Origin: Streptococcus entericus DSM 14446
Lineage (GTDB): Bacteria; Bacillota; Bacilli; Lactobacillales; Streptococcaceae
NCBI RefSeq assembly: GCF_000380025.1
Contig: NZ_KB904167.1
Coordinates: 112,794 to 176,793 of the forward strand
Reading direction: 5' to 3'
DNA: 64,000 nucleotides
Shown: positions 51,869 through 61,666 of the stretch, piece by piece
How the letters are laid out: the number at the start of each line of letters is the position of its first letter
How positions within the stretch are numbered: position 1 is the stretch's first letter
Program-made: the position numbers and the translations under genes
Notes under the pieces: model-generated
What the model was told of the DNA's origin: nothing
Databases searched by the model: none
Seen by the model: the letters and a program-made list of their open reading frames with translations, nothing else

Positions 51869-52747
51869 CTGTCAGGAATTATTAACTTAAAAAAAGAGGC
51901 TGGGATGACCAGCCATGACGCGGTCTTTAAGCTCCGCAAGATTCTGCATGAAAAGAAAATCGGTCACGGTGGAACGCTTGACCCAGATGTGGTCGGAGTA
52001 CTTCCAATCGCAGTTGGCAAGGCGACCCGTGTTATCGAGTACATGACGGATTCTGGCAAGGTCTACGAGGGTGAGATTACTCTGGGCTACTCAACCACGA
52101 CAGAGGATGCGAGTGGTAGCGTCCTTGAACGAACTCCTGTTCCAATAGATGTGACTGAAGTCGTCATCGACCAAGCCATGGCGAGTTTCATCGGACAAAT
52201 CACCCAGATACCACCTATGTATTCGGCAGTCAAGGTCAATGGACGCAAGCTTTATGAGTACGCTAGGGCAGGTGAAGCCGTTGAGCGTCCCAAGCGCCAG
52301 GTGACCATTACTGACTTTAAGCGAACTAGCCCCTTGCTCAGTGACGGTGACTGCCTACGGTTCAATTTTCGTGTCGCCTGTAGCAAGGGAACCTATGTCC
52401 GCACACTAGCAGTTGATTTAGGCGCAAAACTAGGTTTGGCGAGCCACATGTCCGCCCTTTGCCGCAAAGCTTCTGCAGGTCTTGACCTATCGTCCGCGCA
52501 GTCTCTTGGAGAAATAGCAGAGCTGGTTGAGCGAGGAGATTGGTCATTTTTGTTACCAATCGAGTACGGGGTTTTAGATTTACCACGTCATGATGTCACT
52601 GACGAAGAAGCGACAGAACTCTCCCACGGTCGTTTTGTCCAGTTAGATCGGACAGAAGACCTATTAGCGGCCTTTCACGATAACCAGGTTCTGGCCATAC
52701 TTGAACGGCGGCATGGTATCTATAAACCTAAAAAAGTGCTACTTTGA
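51866..52747 (+). CDS. truB: tRNA pseudouridine-55 synthase
   Basis: Converts U55 of tRNA T-loops to pseudouridine. 293 aa; the catalytic Asp39 lies in [17 protein letters not shown]-terminal RNA-binding region present. I place the start at ATG 51866, giving the family N-terminus [16 protein letters not shown]; the in-frame upstream codons belong to untranscribed DNA. The gene carries a copy of the dispersed 11-mer at 52513. Confidence 0.94.
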   Translation: MLSGIINLKKEAGMTSHDAVFKLRKILHEKKIGHGGTLDPDVVGVLPIAVGKATRVIEYMTDSGKVYEGEITLGYSTTTEDASGSVLERTPVPIDVTEVVIDQAMASFIGQITQIPPMYSAVKVNGRKLYEYARAGEAVERPKRQVTITDFKRTSPLLSDGDCLRFNFRVACSKGTYVRTLAVDLGAKLGLASHMSALCRKASAGLDLSSAQSLGEIAELVERGDWSFLLPIEYGVLDLPRHDVTDEEATELSHGRFVQLDRTEDLLAAFHDNQVLAILERRHGIYKPKKVLL

Positions 52748-52860
52748 CAACTGATCTGATGGGCTAAGGTGTAACATGTCGATGACTTGCTGAATTCTTT
52801 TGAGTAATGGCTTCTCTTAACCTGATTAACACTCATGTTTTGATGAAATATTTAATAAAT

Positions 52861-52897
52861 GAACAAGAGGTTGGTATGTTTTTCCAACCTCTTGTTC
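52861..52897. terminator. Perfect 14-bp hairpin downstream of truB
   Basis: GAACAAGAGGTTGG (52861-52874) pairs perfectly with CCAACCTCTTGTTC (52884-52897) over 9 nt. Only a weak T-run follows, so it may terminate poorly or act as an mRNA-stabilising 3' end. Confidence 0.7.
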
Positions 52898-52964
52898 TGT
52901 CAGTTGATAAGCGAAAATAACTTTCAGAAAATCACAGTTTTCTATGCCAAACCATCTTGATTTA

Positions 52965-52973
52965 TGGTAGAAT
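52965..52973 (+). promoter_or_regulatory. Extended -10 promoter of pbp2B operon
   Basis: TGG plus TAGAAT (52965-52973), 29 bp before ATG 53002. A good -35 is not seen. Confidence 0.5.
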
Positions 52974-53001
52974 AGTCATAGTGCAAAAAGAAGAGGATGA
53001 T

Positions 53002-55062
53002 ATGAACAAACAGCGACACCATCGTAAAACGAAACCCCTTGGGCTGATTATTGCCAACCGCTTGAACAGCCTCTTTTTTTTGGTGGTTTTCTTGATGACA
53101 GTGCTCTTGGCCAGACTGGTGGATATGCAGTTAATCAACAAAGCTTTTTACCTTGAAAAATTAGACCGAACCCAGGTTTATACGGTAAAAACATCTCATC
53201 CACGCGGTCAGATTTTTGATGCTAAAGGTCGTCCTCTGGTGCAAAATAATATCAAAGAAGTCGTTGCCTTTACCCGTACCAATAGTCAAACGGCAGCTGA
53301 ACTCAAGGCGTTAGCAACGCAACTCGCACAGTTGGTGACGGTGACAGACACAACTGTAACGCGCAGGGACAAAGTTGATTATTATTTTGCGACCCAGGAC
53401 AACTACCGTCAGGTGGTAGAAGGTTTACCAGACGACCAGCGCTATGACAAGTACGGCAATCGCTTAAAAGAAGCGACCGTCTACCAGCATGCTGTTGATG
53501 CAGTGACAGATGAGCAGATTGATTTTTCAGCAGACGAATTAACTATCGTATCGCTTTTCAGCCAAATGAATGCGACACCTGCCTTTGACACGGTTTCTCT
53601 CCGAACAGGCGACCTGTCTGCGGAGCAGATTGCGCAGATTTCAGCTGACAAGTCGTTGGATGGATTGTCTATTCGAGCTGACTGGGATAGGCAACCCACT
53701 TCAAATAGTTTGACTCCACTATTGGGGCAGGTCTCTAGTCGACAGACTGGTTTGCCTGCGGAAGAAGCCAAAAGCTATCTGGAAAAAGGCTACTCACTCA
53801 ATGATCGTGTCGGCACCAGCTATTTGGAAAAATACTATGAGCCTGAACTTCAGGGAACCAAAACCAACAGAACAATTAAGCTGGACAAAGACAATACTAT
53901 TGTATCAGATGAACTCACCCAAGTTGGGGAGCCAGGAAAAAACCTCAAGCTAACGGTTGACTTAGCCTTTCAAGAAGGGGTTGAAAAAATCCTTGAGCAA
54001 TCCTTTCAAGCGCAACTCACATCAGGGACGGCAATCCATTCAGAAGGCATGTATGCTGTTGCACTGAACCCGCAAACGGGTGCTATTCTTGCTATGGCCG
54101 GTATTGAGCACGATACTGAAACAGGCCAGGTCACAAAAGATGCCCTAGGCACCATTACGAAAGTCTTTACACCAGGTTCGGTTGTCAAAGGAGCGGTGCT
54201 TGCTGCGGGCTGGCAAAATGGCGTGATTGCAGGTAATCAAGTTCTGACAGACCAGCCTATTCAGCTAGCTGCATCAAAACCAATTACCTCTTGGTTTACG
54301 AGCAGTGTCGGCAGTATGCCTATTTCTGCGATTCAAGCTCTAGAATACTCGTCAAACACCTATATGGTACAGATCGCACTCAAATTGATGGGTCAAGATT
54401 ATGTGCCAGCTATGCTATTGCCCCAAACCTATGAGGTCGCTATGGCTAAACTTCGTGAGACTTTTGCGCAATTTGGCATGGGGGCAGCGACAGGTGTTGA
54501 TTTGGTTGGTGAATCAACAGGCTATGTCCCAGAAGATTATGACCCTGCTAATGTGTTGACAGAAAGTTTTGGGCAGTTTGATAACTACACCCCTTTGCAG
54601 CTAGCTCAGTATGTCTCGACGGTTGCCAACGGTGGGCGCCGCATCGCGCCCCACCTCGTTGAAGGCTTATATAGCAGTCAAGACCCTACACAGTTAGGTG
54701 ACTTAGTACAAGCTATTGAACCTCAGGTCTTAAATACCATTGCGATCAGCGATGAGGAACTAGGCATTATCCAGTCGGGCTTCTATCAAGTAGTTCACGG
54801 CAATGCCGCTTTTACAACGGGTGGTGAACTGAGTCGCGGGACATCAGCAGATATTGCGGCTAAGACTGGTACAGCTGAAACTTTTGTCACCAAAAACGGT
54901 CAGACGATTAACACCAATAATTTTAATGTCATTGCCTACACCCCAAGCAGTGAGCCAGAATTTGCCGTGGCAGTTGTCTACCCCCACAGTACAGAGACAA
55001 ATTCTCTAGTCAGCCTAAGGGCTGCAAAAGAGATTATCAATCTCTATGAAAGCATGAAGTAA
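53002..55062 (+). CDS. pbp2B: Penicillin-binding protein 2B (class B transpeptidase)
   Basis: Cross-links peptidoglycan at the side wall; partner of RodA. 686 aa. A short cytoplasmic tail and one membrane span (22-40), a dimerisation domain, then the transpeptidase with Ser393-V-V-Lys396, Ser450-S-N452 and Lys621-T-G623. These are the beta-lactam target motifs in wild-type-looking form. ATG 53002 follows AGAGGATG; in-frame upstream codons lack a ribosome site. Followed by recR after 10 bases. Confidence 0.94.
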   Translation: MNKQRHHRKTKPLGLIIANRLNSLFFLVVFLMTVLLARLVDMQLINKAFYLEKLDRTQVYTVKTSHPRGQIFDAKGRPLVQNNIKEVVAFTRTNSQTAAELKALATQLAQLVTVTDTTVTRRDKVDYYFATQDNYRQVVEGLPDDQRYDKYGNRLKEATVYQHAVDAVTDEQIDFSADELTIVSLFSQMNATPAFDTVSLRTGDLSAEQIAQISADKSLDGLSIRADWDRQPTSNSLTPLLGQVSSRQTGLPAEEAKSYLEKGYSLNDRVGTSYLEKYYEPELQGTKTNRTIKLDKDNTIVSDELTQVGEPGKNLKLTVDLAFQEGVEKILEQSFQAQLTSGTAIHSEGMYAVALNPQTGAILAMAGIEHDTETGQVTKDALGTITKVFTPGSVVKGAVLAAGWQNGVIAGNQVLTDQPIQLAASKPITSWFTSSVGSMPISAIQALEYSSNTYMVQIALKLMGQDYVPAMLLPQTYEVAMAKLRETFAQFGMGAATGVDLVGESTGYVPEDYDPANVLTESFGQFDNYTPLQLAQYVSTVANGGRRIAPHLVEGLYSSQDPTQLGDLVQAIEPQVLNTIAISDEELGIIQSGFYQVVHGNAAFTTGGELSRGTSADIAAKTGTAETFVTKNGQTINTNNFNVIAYTPSSEPEFAVAVVYPHSTETNSLVSLRAAKEIINLYESMK

Positions 55063-55072
55063 AGGAGTGCCT

Positions 55073-55669
55073 GTGTTATATCCTACGCCAATAGCCAAGT
55101 TGATTGATAGTTTTTCCAAGTTGCCAGGCATTGGCATCAAAACAGCAACCCGTTTGGCTTTTTACACCTTGTCCATGTCGGATGAGGATGTTAACGAATT
55201 TGCTAAAAATCTCCTATCGGCTAAACGGGAACTGACTTATTGCTCTGTTTGTGGCAATCTGACAGATGACGACCCCTGTGCTATCTGTCAGGATGAGACT
55301 AGAGATACATCGCTTATTCTCGTTGTTGAGGAGAGTAAGGATGTGTCTGCGATGGAAAAAATCCAAGAATACCGCGGACTTTACCATGTCCTGCATGGGT
55401 TAATTTCCCCCATGAATGGGATTGGTCCTGATGACATCAACCTCAAGTCCCTTATCAGTCGCCTGATGGACAGTCAGGTAGAGGAAATCATCATTGCAAC
55501 CAATGCTACGGCAGATGGCGAAGCGACAGCCATGTACCTGTCCCGTATCTTGAAACCAGCAGGTCTCAAAGTCACTCGTCTGGCAAGAGGACTTGCTGTT
55601 GGTAGTGACATTGAGTACGCCGACGAGCTGACTTTGCTCAAAGCCATTGAAAATCGGACAGAAGTGTGA
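55073..55669 (+). CDS. recR: Recombination mediator protein RecR
   Basis: Works with RecO/RecF to load RecA at gaps. 198 aa; N-terminal helix-hairpin-helix ([15 protein letters not shown]), C4 zinc finger (CSVCGNL ... CAIC), then a Toprim domain ([27 protein letters not shown]). GTG 55073 gives the family start [10 protein letters not shown] at good distance from AAAGGAG; GTG 55067 is too close. Co-transcribed with pbp2B. Confidence 0.94.
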   Translation: MLYPTPIAKLIDSFSKLPGIGIKTATRLAFYTLSMSDEDVNEFAKNLLSAKRELTYCSVCGNLTDDDPCAICQDETRDTSLILVVEESKDVSAMEKIQEYRGLYHVLHGLISPMNGIGPDDINLKSLISRLMDSQVEEIIIATNATADGEATAMYLSRILKPAGLKVTRLARGLAVGSDIEYADELTLLKAIENRTEV

Positions 55670-55718
55670 GGAGCTGTCTTCCAATAGCTATACCAAAAAA
55701 AAGAAATGAGGAAATCCT

Positions 55719-56765
55719 ATGTCAAAACAAGTGCTAATTTTACTGTACGGTGGGCGGTCAGCGGAGCGTGAGGTGTCTGTCCTGTCGGCAGAAAGCATCA
55801 TGCGGGCGGTCAACTATGACAAATTTGTGGTGAAGACGTATTTTATCAGTCAAGCAGGTGATTTTATCAAGACGCAGGAGTTTACGACGACGCCATCTGC
55901 TGAGGAGAAGCTGATGACCAATGCGACCATGGGCGACAGCTCTGCTATTGCTCCAAGCAGTATCTACGAGGAGGGGGCGGTGGTCTTTCCTGTCCTGCAC
56001 GGTCCGATGGGTGAGGACGGCTCTATTCAAGGCTTCCTTGAGGTCTTGCGCCTGCCTTATGTGGGGACCAATATCTTGTCATCTAGTGTCGCTATGGACA
56101 AGATTACGACCAAGCATGTGCTGGCCACAGCAGGTATTCCACAGGTGGCCTTTGTGGCGGTCATTGAAGGGCAGGAGCTGGAGGCCAAGATTGCTGAAAT
56201 TGAGGCGAACCTGACCTATCCTGTCTTTGTCAAGCCTGCCAATATGGGCTCATCTATCGGGATTTCAAAGGCAGATGATCAGGCTGGTCTACGAAAAGCC
56301 TTAGCGCTAGCTTTCCAGTATGATAGCCGTGTGCTGGTTGAGCAAGGCGTTGTGGCACGGGAGATTGAGGTCGGTCTCTTGGGCAATGCGGATGTGAAAA
56401 CAACCCAAGCAGGTGAAGTGGTGAAGGATGTGGCCTTCTACGACTACGAGGCCAAGTACATTGATAACAAAATAACCATGGCGATTCCAGCAGACATTCC
56501 AGCAGATGTCATGGCGACCATGCGCGACTACGCTGCCCAAGCTTTTCGTGCTATCGGTGGCTGCGGGCTATCACGTTGTGATTTCTTCTTGACAGAAGAT
56601 GGGGAAGTCTACCTCAATGAGCTCAACACCATGCCAGGCTTTACCCAATTCTCCATGTTCCCGCTCTTGTGGGACAACATGGGGCTAAAGTACCCAGATT
56701 TGATTGAAGAATTGGTACGACTAGCCAAAGAGATGTTTGACAAACGTGAGGGGCACTTACTATAA
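55719..56765 (+). CDS. ddl: D-alanine--D-alanine ligase
   Basis: Joins two D-Ala with ATP for the peptidoglycan stem peptide. 348 aa ATP-grasp enzyme: N-terminal [49 protein letters not shown], and the C-terminal metal-binding [11 protein letters not shown]. The binding-site residues look like a vancomycin-sensitive Ddl. AAATGAGGAAATCC precedes ATG 55719. Same order pbp2B-recR-ddl-murF as in other streptococci, interrupted here by the ABC pair. Confidence 0.95.
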   Translation: MSKQVLILLYGGRSAEREVSVLSAESIMRAVNYDKFVVKTYFISQAGDFIKTQEFTTTPSAEEKLMTNATMGDSSAIAPSSIYEEGAVVFPVLHGPMGEDGSIQGFLEVLRLPYVGTNILSSSVAMDKITTKHVLATAGIPQVAFVAVIEGQELEAKIAEIEANLTYPVFVKPANMGSSIGISKADDQAGLRKALALAFQYDSRVLVEQGVVAREIEVGLLGNADVKTTQAGEVVKDVAFYDYEAKYIDNKITMAIPADIPADVMATMRDYAAQAFRAIGGCGLSRCDFFLTEDGEVYLNELNTMPGFTQFSMFPLLWDNMGLKYPDLIEELVRLAKEMFDKREGHLL

Positions 56766-56774
56766 TAAAAGGAA

Positions 56775-56990
56775 GAGAGGGAGGGACAAAAGTCCTTGCC
56801 TCTCCATTTGCTTTTGAATGGTTTAGCGAGGTGCAGTGGTTGAATGCTTCAAGGCGTGGCGGGAAATAGTGAGAGTGGGACAAAATTCGGTAATTCGTCA
56901 GAATTCGATGAGTTGTTAGCCCGCTTAACCACTACGCCTTGCTTGAAAATTAAAAATCACTTGAAAGGTTAGGATTTTTGTCCCAGCCTT
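56775..56990. repeat. Intergenic palindromic repeat-like block
   Basis: Nested inverted repeats: GTGGGACAAAA (56875-56885) with TTTTTGTCCCA (about 56975-56985), GTGGTT with AACCAC, and CAAGGCGT with ACGCCTTG. A first hairpin GAGAGG/CCTCTC region (about 56775-56813) can terminate ddl transcription. The GTGGGACAAAA ends are of a kind seen in streptococcal intergenic repeats. Confidence 0.6.
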
Positions 56991-57062
56991 TTTGTGGTAT
57001 AATGGTAAAATAATTTGCTGTTTCAGAAAAGATATCAAGGAATAGAAACGGATGGAGGAAAG

Positions 57063-58133
57063 ATGTTTTTAGCAATCGAAGAAATGAAGCAAAGCAAGCT
57101 ACGCTATGGCTTGATATTGGGGCTCTTGGTTTTGGTCGCCTATCTGGTCTTTTTCTTGACTGGGTTGGCTTACGGTTTGATGCAACAGAACCGAGCAGCC
57201 GTTGACAAATGGCAGGCGGACACAATTTTTCTGTCAACAGAGGCCAATAAATTACTGGCACCATCAATAATTGATGAGGCATTAGTGGACCAAGTTAAAG
57301 CCGAAGAGAAGGCCTCACTCTTTTTCCGGTCGGGTGTTGCCTGGGCAGAAAACAATCCAGTCAGCGATGAAAACAAGGAGCGGGTAGCCGTTTTTGGTGT
57401 CGATGCAACAACCTTTTTGATGCCTTCTATTATTGAGGGACGGGGATTTGAAAAGGAAAATGAGGCAGTCGTTGCCCTTGAATTGCTAGAGGAGCTGGAC
57501 TTGTCGATTGGTGATCAGTTAGCCTTGGGAGAGAGCGATAAAGAATTGACTGTCGTGGGAATAACGGATCGAGCAGCCTACGGTGTGGCACCTGTAGTTT
57601 ACCTCTCTCAGTCAACGTTCAAAACCATTTACCAGAAGGGACAACCCATTAATCAAGCTAGTGCGATTGTGGTCAGGGGAGAAGTGACCAGCTATCCTGA
57701 GGATAGCCTTGAACAGCTTGATATAGCAGCGTTTATTGATAAGCTTCCAGGATACACGGCACAGAACTTGACCTTTGCCTTCATGATTGGGTTTTTGGTG
57801 GTTATTGCAGCAGTCGTTATCGGCATTTTTATCTTTGTCTTGACAACACAAAAGGCAGCGATTTTTGGACTGATGAAGATTCAAGGCTTGTCAACACCTT
57901 ATATCGCAAACTCTGTACTAGGGCAAACCTTGATCTTGGCTGGTTTAGGAACAGGTATTGGACTTGGGTTAACTCTTCTGTCTTCCCTAGTTTTACCCTC
58001 GGCGGTTCCTTTTGAGCATAACTGGCTCTTTTACAGCGGCATTTCAGGGGGCTTGATTCTCTTTGCTCTGTTGGGGGCACTCTTCTCGGTCGGTGCTATC
58101 GTTAAGGTGGATCCACTGGAGCATATTGGGTAG
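57063..58133 (+). CDS. ABC transporter permease, HrtB/FtsX-like
   Basis: 356 aa MacB/FtsX-type permease: one N-terminal span (18-42), a large extracellular domain (about 43-240) and three C-terminal spans. The C-terminal block (FVLTTQKAAIFGLMKIQGLS, then VDPLEHIG) matches the haem-efflux HrtB family. GGAGG lies just before ATG 57063; an extended -10 (TGG TATAAT, 56995-57003) precedes it. Forms a pair with the next ATPase gene. Haem as substrate is inference from family. Confidence 0.8.
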   Translation: MFLAIEEMKQSKLRYGLILGLLVLVAYLVFFLTGLAYGLMQQNRAAVDKWQADTIFLSTEANKLLAPSIIDEALVDQVKAEEKASLFFRSGVAWAENNPVSDENKERVAVFGVDATTFLMPSIIEGRGFEKENEAVVALELLEELDLSIGDQLALGESDKELTVVGITDRAAYGVAPVVYLSQSTFKTIYQKGQPINQASAIVVRGEVTSYPEDSLEQLDIAAFIDKLPGYTAQNLTFAFMIGFLVVIAAVVIGIFIFVLTTQKAAIFGLMKIQGLSTPYIANSVLGQTLILAGLGTGIGLGLTLLSSLVLPSAVPFEHNWLFYSGISGGLILFALLGALFSVGAIVKVDPLEHIG

Positions 58134-58142
58134 GAGGTTGAC

Positions 58143-58832
58143 ATGACTATTTTAAGATTAACAGCCGTGAGTAAAAGTTTTCAAGATGGTGATAGCACCA
58201 TTGAGGCACTAAAACCAACAGACTTTGACATAGCTGCAGGAGAGTTTATCGCTATTATTGGTCCATCTGGCTCTGGCAAAAGTACTTTATTAACCTTAGC
58301 TGGAGGGTTGCAAACACCAACAGCTGGTCAAATCTTGATCAACGGAACAGATTATTCCCAGCTTCCTGAAAAGGAGCGGGCTCGCTTACGTTTTCAAGAC
58401 ATCGGCTTTGTCCTTCAATCGTCCAACCTCATTCCATTTCTGTCGGTGGAGAAGCAGTTGGATTTGGTTGATCGGATAAATGGCAAAGCTGACAAAAAGA
58501 GACAGCTTGAATTACTTGAGGAGCTAGGGATTGAGCACTTGGTCAAAAAGTTTCCCAAAGAGCTCTCAGGCGGCCAGCGGCAACGAGTGGCTATCGCACG
58601 TGCGCTCTACAATGAACCAGCTCTGCTATTAGCAGACGAACCGACAGCCAGCCTCGATACTGAACGCGCCGTTGAGGTCGTCGAACTACTGGCTAAAGAG
58701 TGCAAGGAACGTCAAAAAGCGGTTATCATGGTAACCCACGATCATCGCATGACGACCTATTGCGATAAGGTTTATGAGATGCTTGATGGCGTCTTGCGTC
58801 AAGTTGAAAAAGACAAATCTTCAGTATTATAG
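58143..58832 (+). CDS. ABC transporter ATPase, HrtA/LolD-like
   Basis: 229 aa ATPase of the MacB/LolD/HrtA group: Walker A GPSGSGKS (about 40-47), signature LSGGQRQR, Walker B LLLADEPT, H-loop VTHDHR. ATG 58143 follows AGGAGG nine bases after the permease. Carries a copy of the dispersed 11-mer at 58620. The pair probably exports a hydrophobic toxic compound such as haem. Confidence 0.85.
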   Translation: MTILRLTAVSKSFQDGDSTIEALKPTDFDIAAGEFIAIIGPSGSGKSTLLTLAGGLQTPTAGQILINGTDYSQLPEKERARLRFQDIGFVLQSSNLIPFLSVEKQLDLVDRINGKADKKRQLELLEELGIEHLVKKFPKELSGGQRQRVAIARALYNEPALLLADEPTASLDTERAVEVVELLAKECKERQKAVIMVTHDHRMTTYCDKVYEMLDGVLRQVEKDKSSVL

Positions 58833-58840
58833 TATAATAG

Positions 58841-58862
58841 AGAGTGCATGGCACTCTTTTTT
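58841..58862 (+). terminator. Terminator after the HrtBA-like pair
   Basis: AGAGTGC (58841-58847) pairs with GCACTCT (58851-58857) over ATG, then five T. A TATAAT at 58833-58838 lies directly upstream. Confidence 0.8.
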
Positions 58863-58878
58863 GAGGAGGGACTGAAAA

Positions 58879-59499
58879 ATGTTTAGTTTTATCTGGTTTA
58901 TCCTTACCCGCATGTTCCCTTTTCATTTCCTCACTATCATGCTACTAGGAGTTGCTATCTATCAACAGTGGTCGCGGAGATGGCAACTCTCTATCGCTTT
59001 GCTTGGTATGTTATTGTCACTAGCTCAGTTGAATCCTATTTTTTACCTTGGTCTTTATGGATTTGCCTGTTTGGCGCTTGGGTATCTCATCAGCTTTCTA
59101 ATAGAAAAAATCCGTCAGCGGTATTGGCGGTACCTGCTCAGTATTCTCAGTGTCTTGATGCTACCTGCTGTCCTTTATTTGGGGACAGCTCTAGCTGTTA
59201 TCCTGTTGACTATTGGGCAATGGTCCTATGGCTACGCTGATGTTGTCTATCAAGGGCAGGCTTATACCATTGTGTACACCCGTAAGACCTCTGGCTTTCT
59301 CTTTTCAGAAGACCAGACCTTAACCGAGTATCTATACCAGAAAAACACTTATCGACCGATCCGTGAGCGACAAGAGTCCATTAGTTATGACCCTAGCTAT
59401 GCTCATGATAACTTACAATTTCAGCTACCAAAACCAGAGGAGCTGGCTGGTTACCTGGATAGCTTTACCGATCTTGATGAGAATTGGGAGAATCAATGA
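58879..59499 (+). CDS. Membrane protein of unknown function upstream of murF (206 aa)
   Basis: Four to five hydrophobic segments in the first ~115 residues, followed by a soluble, Tyr/Gln-rich C-terminal part (about 120-206) that may lie outside. ATG 58879 follows GAGGAGGG. The last bases overlap murF, so translation is coupled and a cell-envelope role is likely. Not a family I can name. Confidence 0.7.
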   Translation: MFSFIWFILTRMFPFHFLTIMLLGVAIYQQWSRRWQLSIALLGMLLSLAQLNPIFYLGLYGFACLALGYLISFLIEKIRQRYWRYLLSILSVLMLPAVLYLGTALAVILLTIGQWSYGYADVVYQGQAYTIVYTRKTSGFLFSEDQTLTEYLYQKNTYRPIRERQESISYDPSYAHDNLQFQLPKPEELAGYLDSFTDLDENWENQ

Positions 59500-60863
59500 A
59501 ATTAACCTTACACGAAATCGCCCAAGTGGTGGGTGCTAAAAATGATGTGGCTGCCTTTGATGACCTGCCATTGACAGGACTAGAGTTTGATAGCCGAAAG
59601 ATTGTGTCAGGACATCTTTTTGTCCCGCTCAAGGGGGCTAGAGACGGTCACGACTTTATCGAGACAGCTTTTGAGAACGGTGCAGTAGCGACCTTTTCGG
59701 AGCGTGACTTGGGAGAGCTTCCTCACTTGTTGGTCGATAATTGCTTGACAGCCTTGCAAGAGCTGGCTAGCTACTACATTGACAAAATGCAGGTGGAGGT
59801 CATCGCTGTCACAGGCTCAAATGGCAAGACCACGACCAAGGACATGATTGCCCAAGTCCTAGCAACTACCTACAAGACCTACAAGACCCAAGGCAACTAC
59901 AACAACGAGATTGGGCTGCCCTACACTGTTTTGCAGATGCCAGATGATACAGAAAAGCTGGTGCTGGAGATGGGGCAGGATCGTCTGGGTGATATTGCGC
60001 TGCTGTCTAAGATTGCACGCCCTCGTCTATCTGTGGTGACCATGATTGGAGAGGCGCATTTGGAGTTCTTTAGCAGTCGGGCAAAAATCGCTGAGGGCAA
60101 GATGCAAATCGCTGACCACATGCCAGACGGAGGCTTGTTAATCGTTCCAGATGATGAGATCATTTTGCCATTTTTACCTCACCATCAGACCATCATCAGG
60201 GCTGGTCAGGACATCCAGCTGACAGAACTTGTCGAGCACAAAGAGAGTGTGGACTTTTCCGTTAATTTTATGGCGAAAAGGCTTCATCTGCCTGTGACGG
60301 GTAAGTACAATGCCACTAACGCCATGCTGGCAGCCTATGTCGGTAAGGAGTTGGGGGTGACAGAAGAGGCGATTGTGACCAGTCTAGCTCATCTCGTCTT
60401 GACCCGCAATCGTACCGAGTGGAAAAAGGCATCCAATGGTGCTGACCTGCTTAGCGATGTCTACAATGCCAATCCGACGGCGATGCGCTTGATTTTAGAG
60501 ACCTTTTCAGCTATTCCTAAAAATCCTGGCGGGCAAAAAATCGTGGTCTTGGCAGATATGAAGGAGCTAGGAACAGCTAGTTTTGACCTTCATGCTCAGA
60601 TGATGGGCAGCCTAGACCCCAAGGTGCTAGACAGGGTCTTCCTCTATGGGGAGGACATCCGAGCGCTCTATGATCAGGCTGTATCAATCTTTCCAGCTGG
60701 TCGCGTCAGCCATTTTACCAAGACAAAAAATCTAGATCAGCTAGAGGAATTGACGCAGGCGCTCAGAGCAGTCCTTGAGCCAGCTGACCAAGTTCTCTTT
60801 AAGGGGTCCAATTCCATGAACTTAAGCCATGCGGTAGAGGTACTGGAGGCCGGAGATGTCTGA
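59496..60863 (+). CDS. murF: UDP-MurNAc-tripeptide--D-Ala-D-Ala ligase
   Basis: Adds the D-Ala-D-Ala made by Ddl to the peptidoglycan precursor. 455 aa Mur ligase: N-terminal UDP-binding domain (LTGLEFDSRKI), ATP-binding GSNGKTT (107-113), then the central domain ending YNANPTAMR and the C-terminal domain. ATG 59496 overlaps the previous stop and follows GGGAG; the TTG at 59484 is less likely. Overlaps the next gene by 8 bases. Confidence 0.94.
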   Translation: MKLTLHEIAQVVGAKNDVAAFDDLPLTGLEFDSRKIVSGHLFVPLKGARDGHDFIETAFENGAVATFSERDLGELPHLLVDNCLTALQELASYYIDKMQVEVIAVTGSNGKTTTKDMIAQVLATTYKTYKTQGNYNNEIGLPYTVLQMPDDTEKLVLEMGQDRLGDIALLSKIARPRLSVVTMIGEAHLEFFSSRAKIAEGKMQIADHMPDGGLLIVPDDEIILPFLPHHQTIIRAGQDIQLTELVEHKESVDFSVNFMAKRLHLPVTGKYNATNAMLAAYVGKELGVTEEAIVTSLAHLVLTRNRTEWKKASNGADLLSDVYNANPTAMRLILETFSAIPKNPGGQKIVVLADMKELGTASFDLHAQMMGSLDPKVLDRVFLYGEDIRALYDQAVSIFPAGRVSHFTKTKNLDQLEELTQALRAVLEPADQVLFKGSNSMNLSHAVEVLEAGDV

Positions 60864-61524
60864 TTTTTTCACGACACAATCTAGTCTACCACCTGAGCCG
60901 TCTCTATTTGTACGCATAGGTTTGCTAGGTCTGTTACCGCTTTTACTCTGGCTGACCATTCGCTATAGAGACAAAGTAGCTTATCAACGGGTTTTCCAAG
61001 GGTTGCAGCTGGTACAGTTGGTATGTCTGTATAGCTGGTACCTATCAGACGGTTTTCCGCTGGAGGAGAGTTTGCCACTTTACCATTGCCGGATTGCCAT
61101 GTTTGCGGTACTCTTCTTGCCAAAAGCATCCCCCATCAAAGACTATCTCGCTTATTTAGGGATTGGCGGTGCCATTGTTGCCTTTGTTTATCCTGTTTTT
61201 GATCCCTTTCCTATCTGGCATGTGACGACTGCTTCCTTTGTGCTGGGGCATTATGCTCTCTTTGTCAACGGTTGGCTGTATCTGCTTGGTAAGCAAAAAG
61301 AGGAGCACCTCAATATACGAACAATTTTATCTTATAGCTTGGTGCTGAACCTGTTCCTCTTACTGGTAAACCAGCTGACAGGCGGAAATTACGGATTCTT
61401 AGCGGTAACCCCGCTGGTCAATAGCCACAATATCTGGTTCAATCTTGTTCTTGTTACGCTTGCCAACCTTGCCTTGGTAGCCTTTGTGCAGAAAGGGCAG
61501 AAGCGATTGCTAGAGCTTAGTTAA
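60856..61524 (+). CDS. TIGR02206 (YwaF)-like integral membrane protein
   Basis: 222 aa, about seven hydrophobic segments. The motif LPLYHCRIAMF (about residues 73-83) corresponds to the LPLHxC signature of the TIGR02206/YwaF membrane family of unknown function. ATG 60856 overlaps the end of murF, so it is in the same transcription unit. Ends at a terminator hairpin. Confidence 0.75.
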   Translation: MSDFFTTQSSLPPEPSLFVRIGLLGLLPLLLWLTIRYRDKVAYQRVFQGLQLVQLVCLYSWYLSDGFPLEESLPLYHCRIAMFAVLFLPKASPIKDYLAYLGIGGAIVAFVYPVFDPFPIWHVTTASFVLGHYALFVNGWLYLLGKQKEEHLNIRTILSYSLVLNLFLLLVNQLTGGNYGFLAVTPLVNSHNIWFNLVLVTLANLALVAFVQKGQKRLLELS

Positions 61525-61528
61525 TTAA

Positions 61529-61558
61529 TTCCTTCTGGTTTTCAGGAGGAATTTTTGT
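61529..61558 (+). terminator. Terminator after the murF operon
   Basis: ATTCCT.. (from 61528) pairs with AGGAGGAAT (about 61545-61552) over a GGTTTTC loop and is followed by a T-run. Moderate stem with one mismatch. Confidence 0.6.
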
Positions 61559-61563
61559 AAGGT

Positions 61564-61592
61564 TTGAAAAAGTCCTTCTTTTTAGGTATAAT
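61564..61592 (+). promoter_or_regulatory. Promoter of prfC
   Basis: -35 TTGAAA (61564-61569), 17-nt spacer, -10 TATAAT (61587-61592). The ~65-nt leader contains AGCAGA/TCTGCT (61622-61638), an inverted repeat overlapping one copy of the dispersed 11-mer. Confidence 0.75.
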
Positions 61593-61666
61593 AGGAGGGT
61601 TAAGAAAAGAGAATACCGATAAGCAGACCAGCTCTGCTATTTATCAAAAAAGAAGAAAGAAATACC

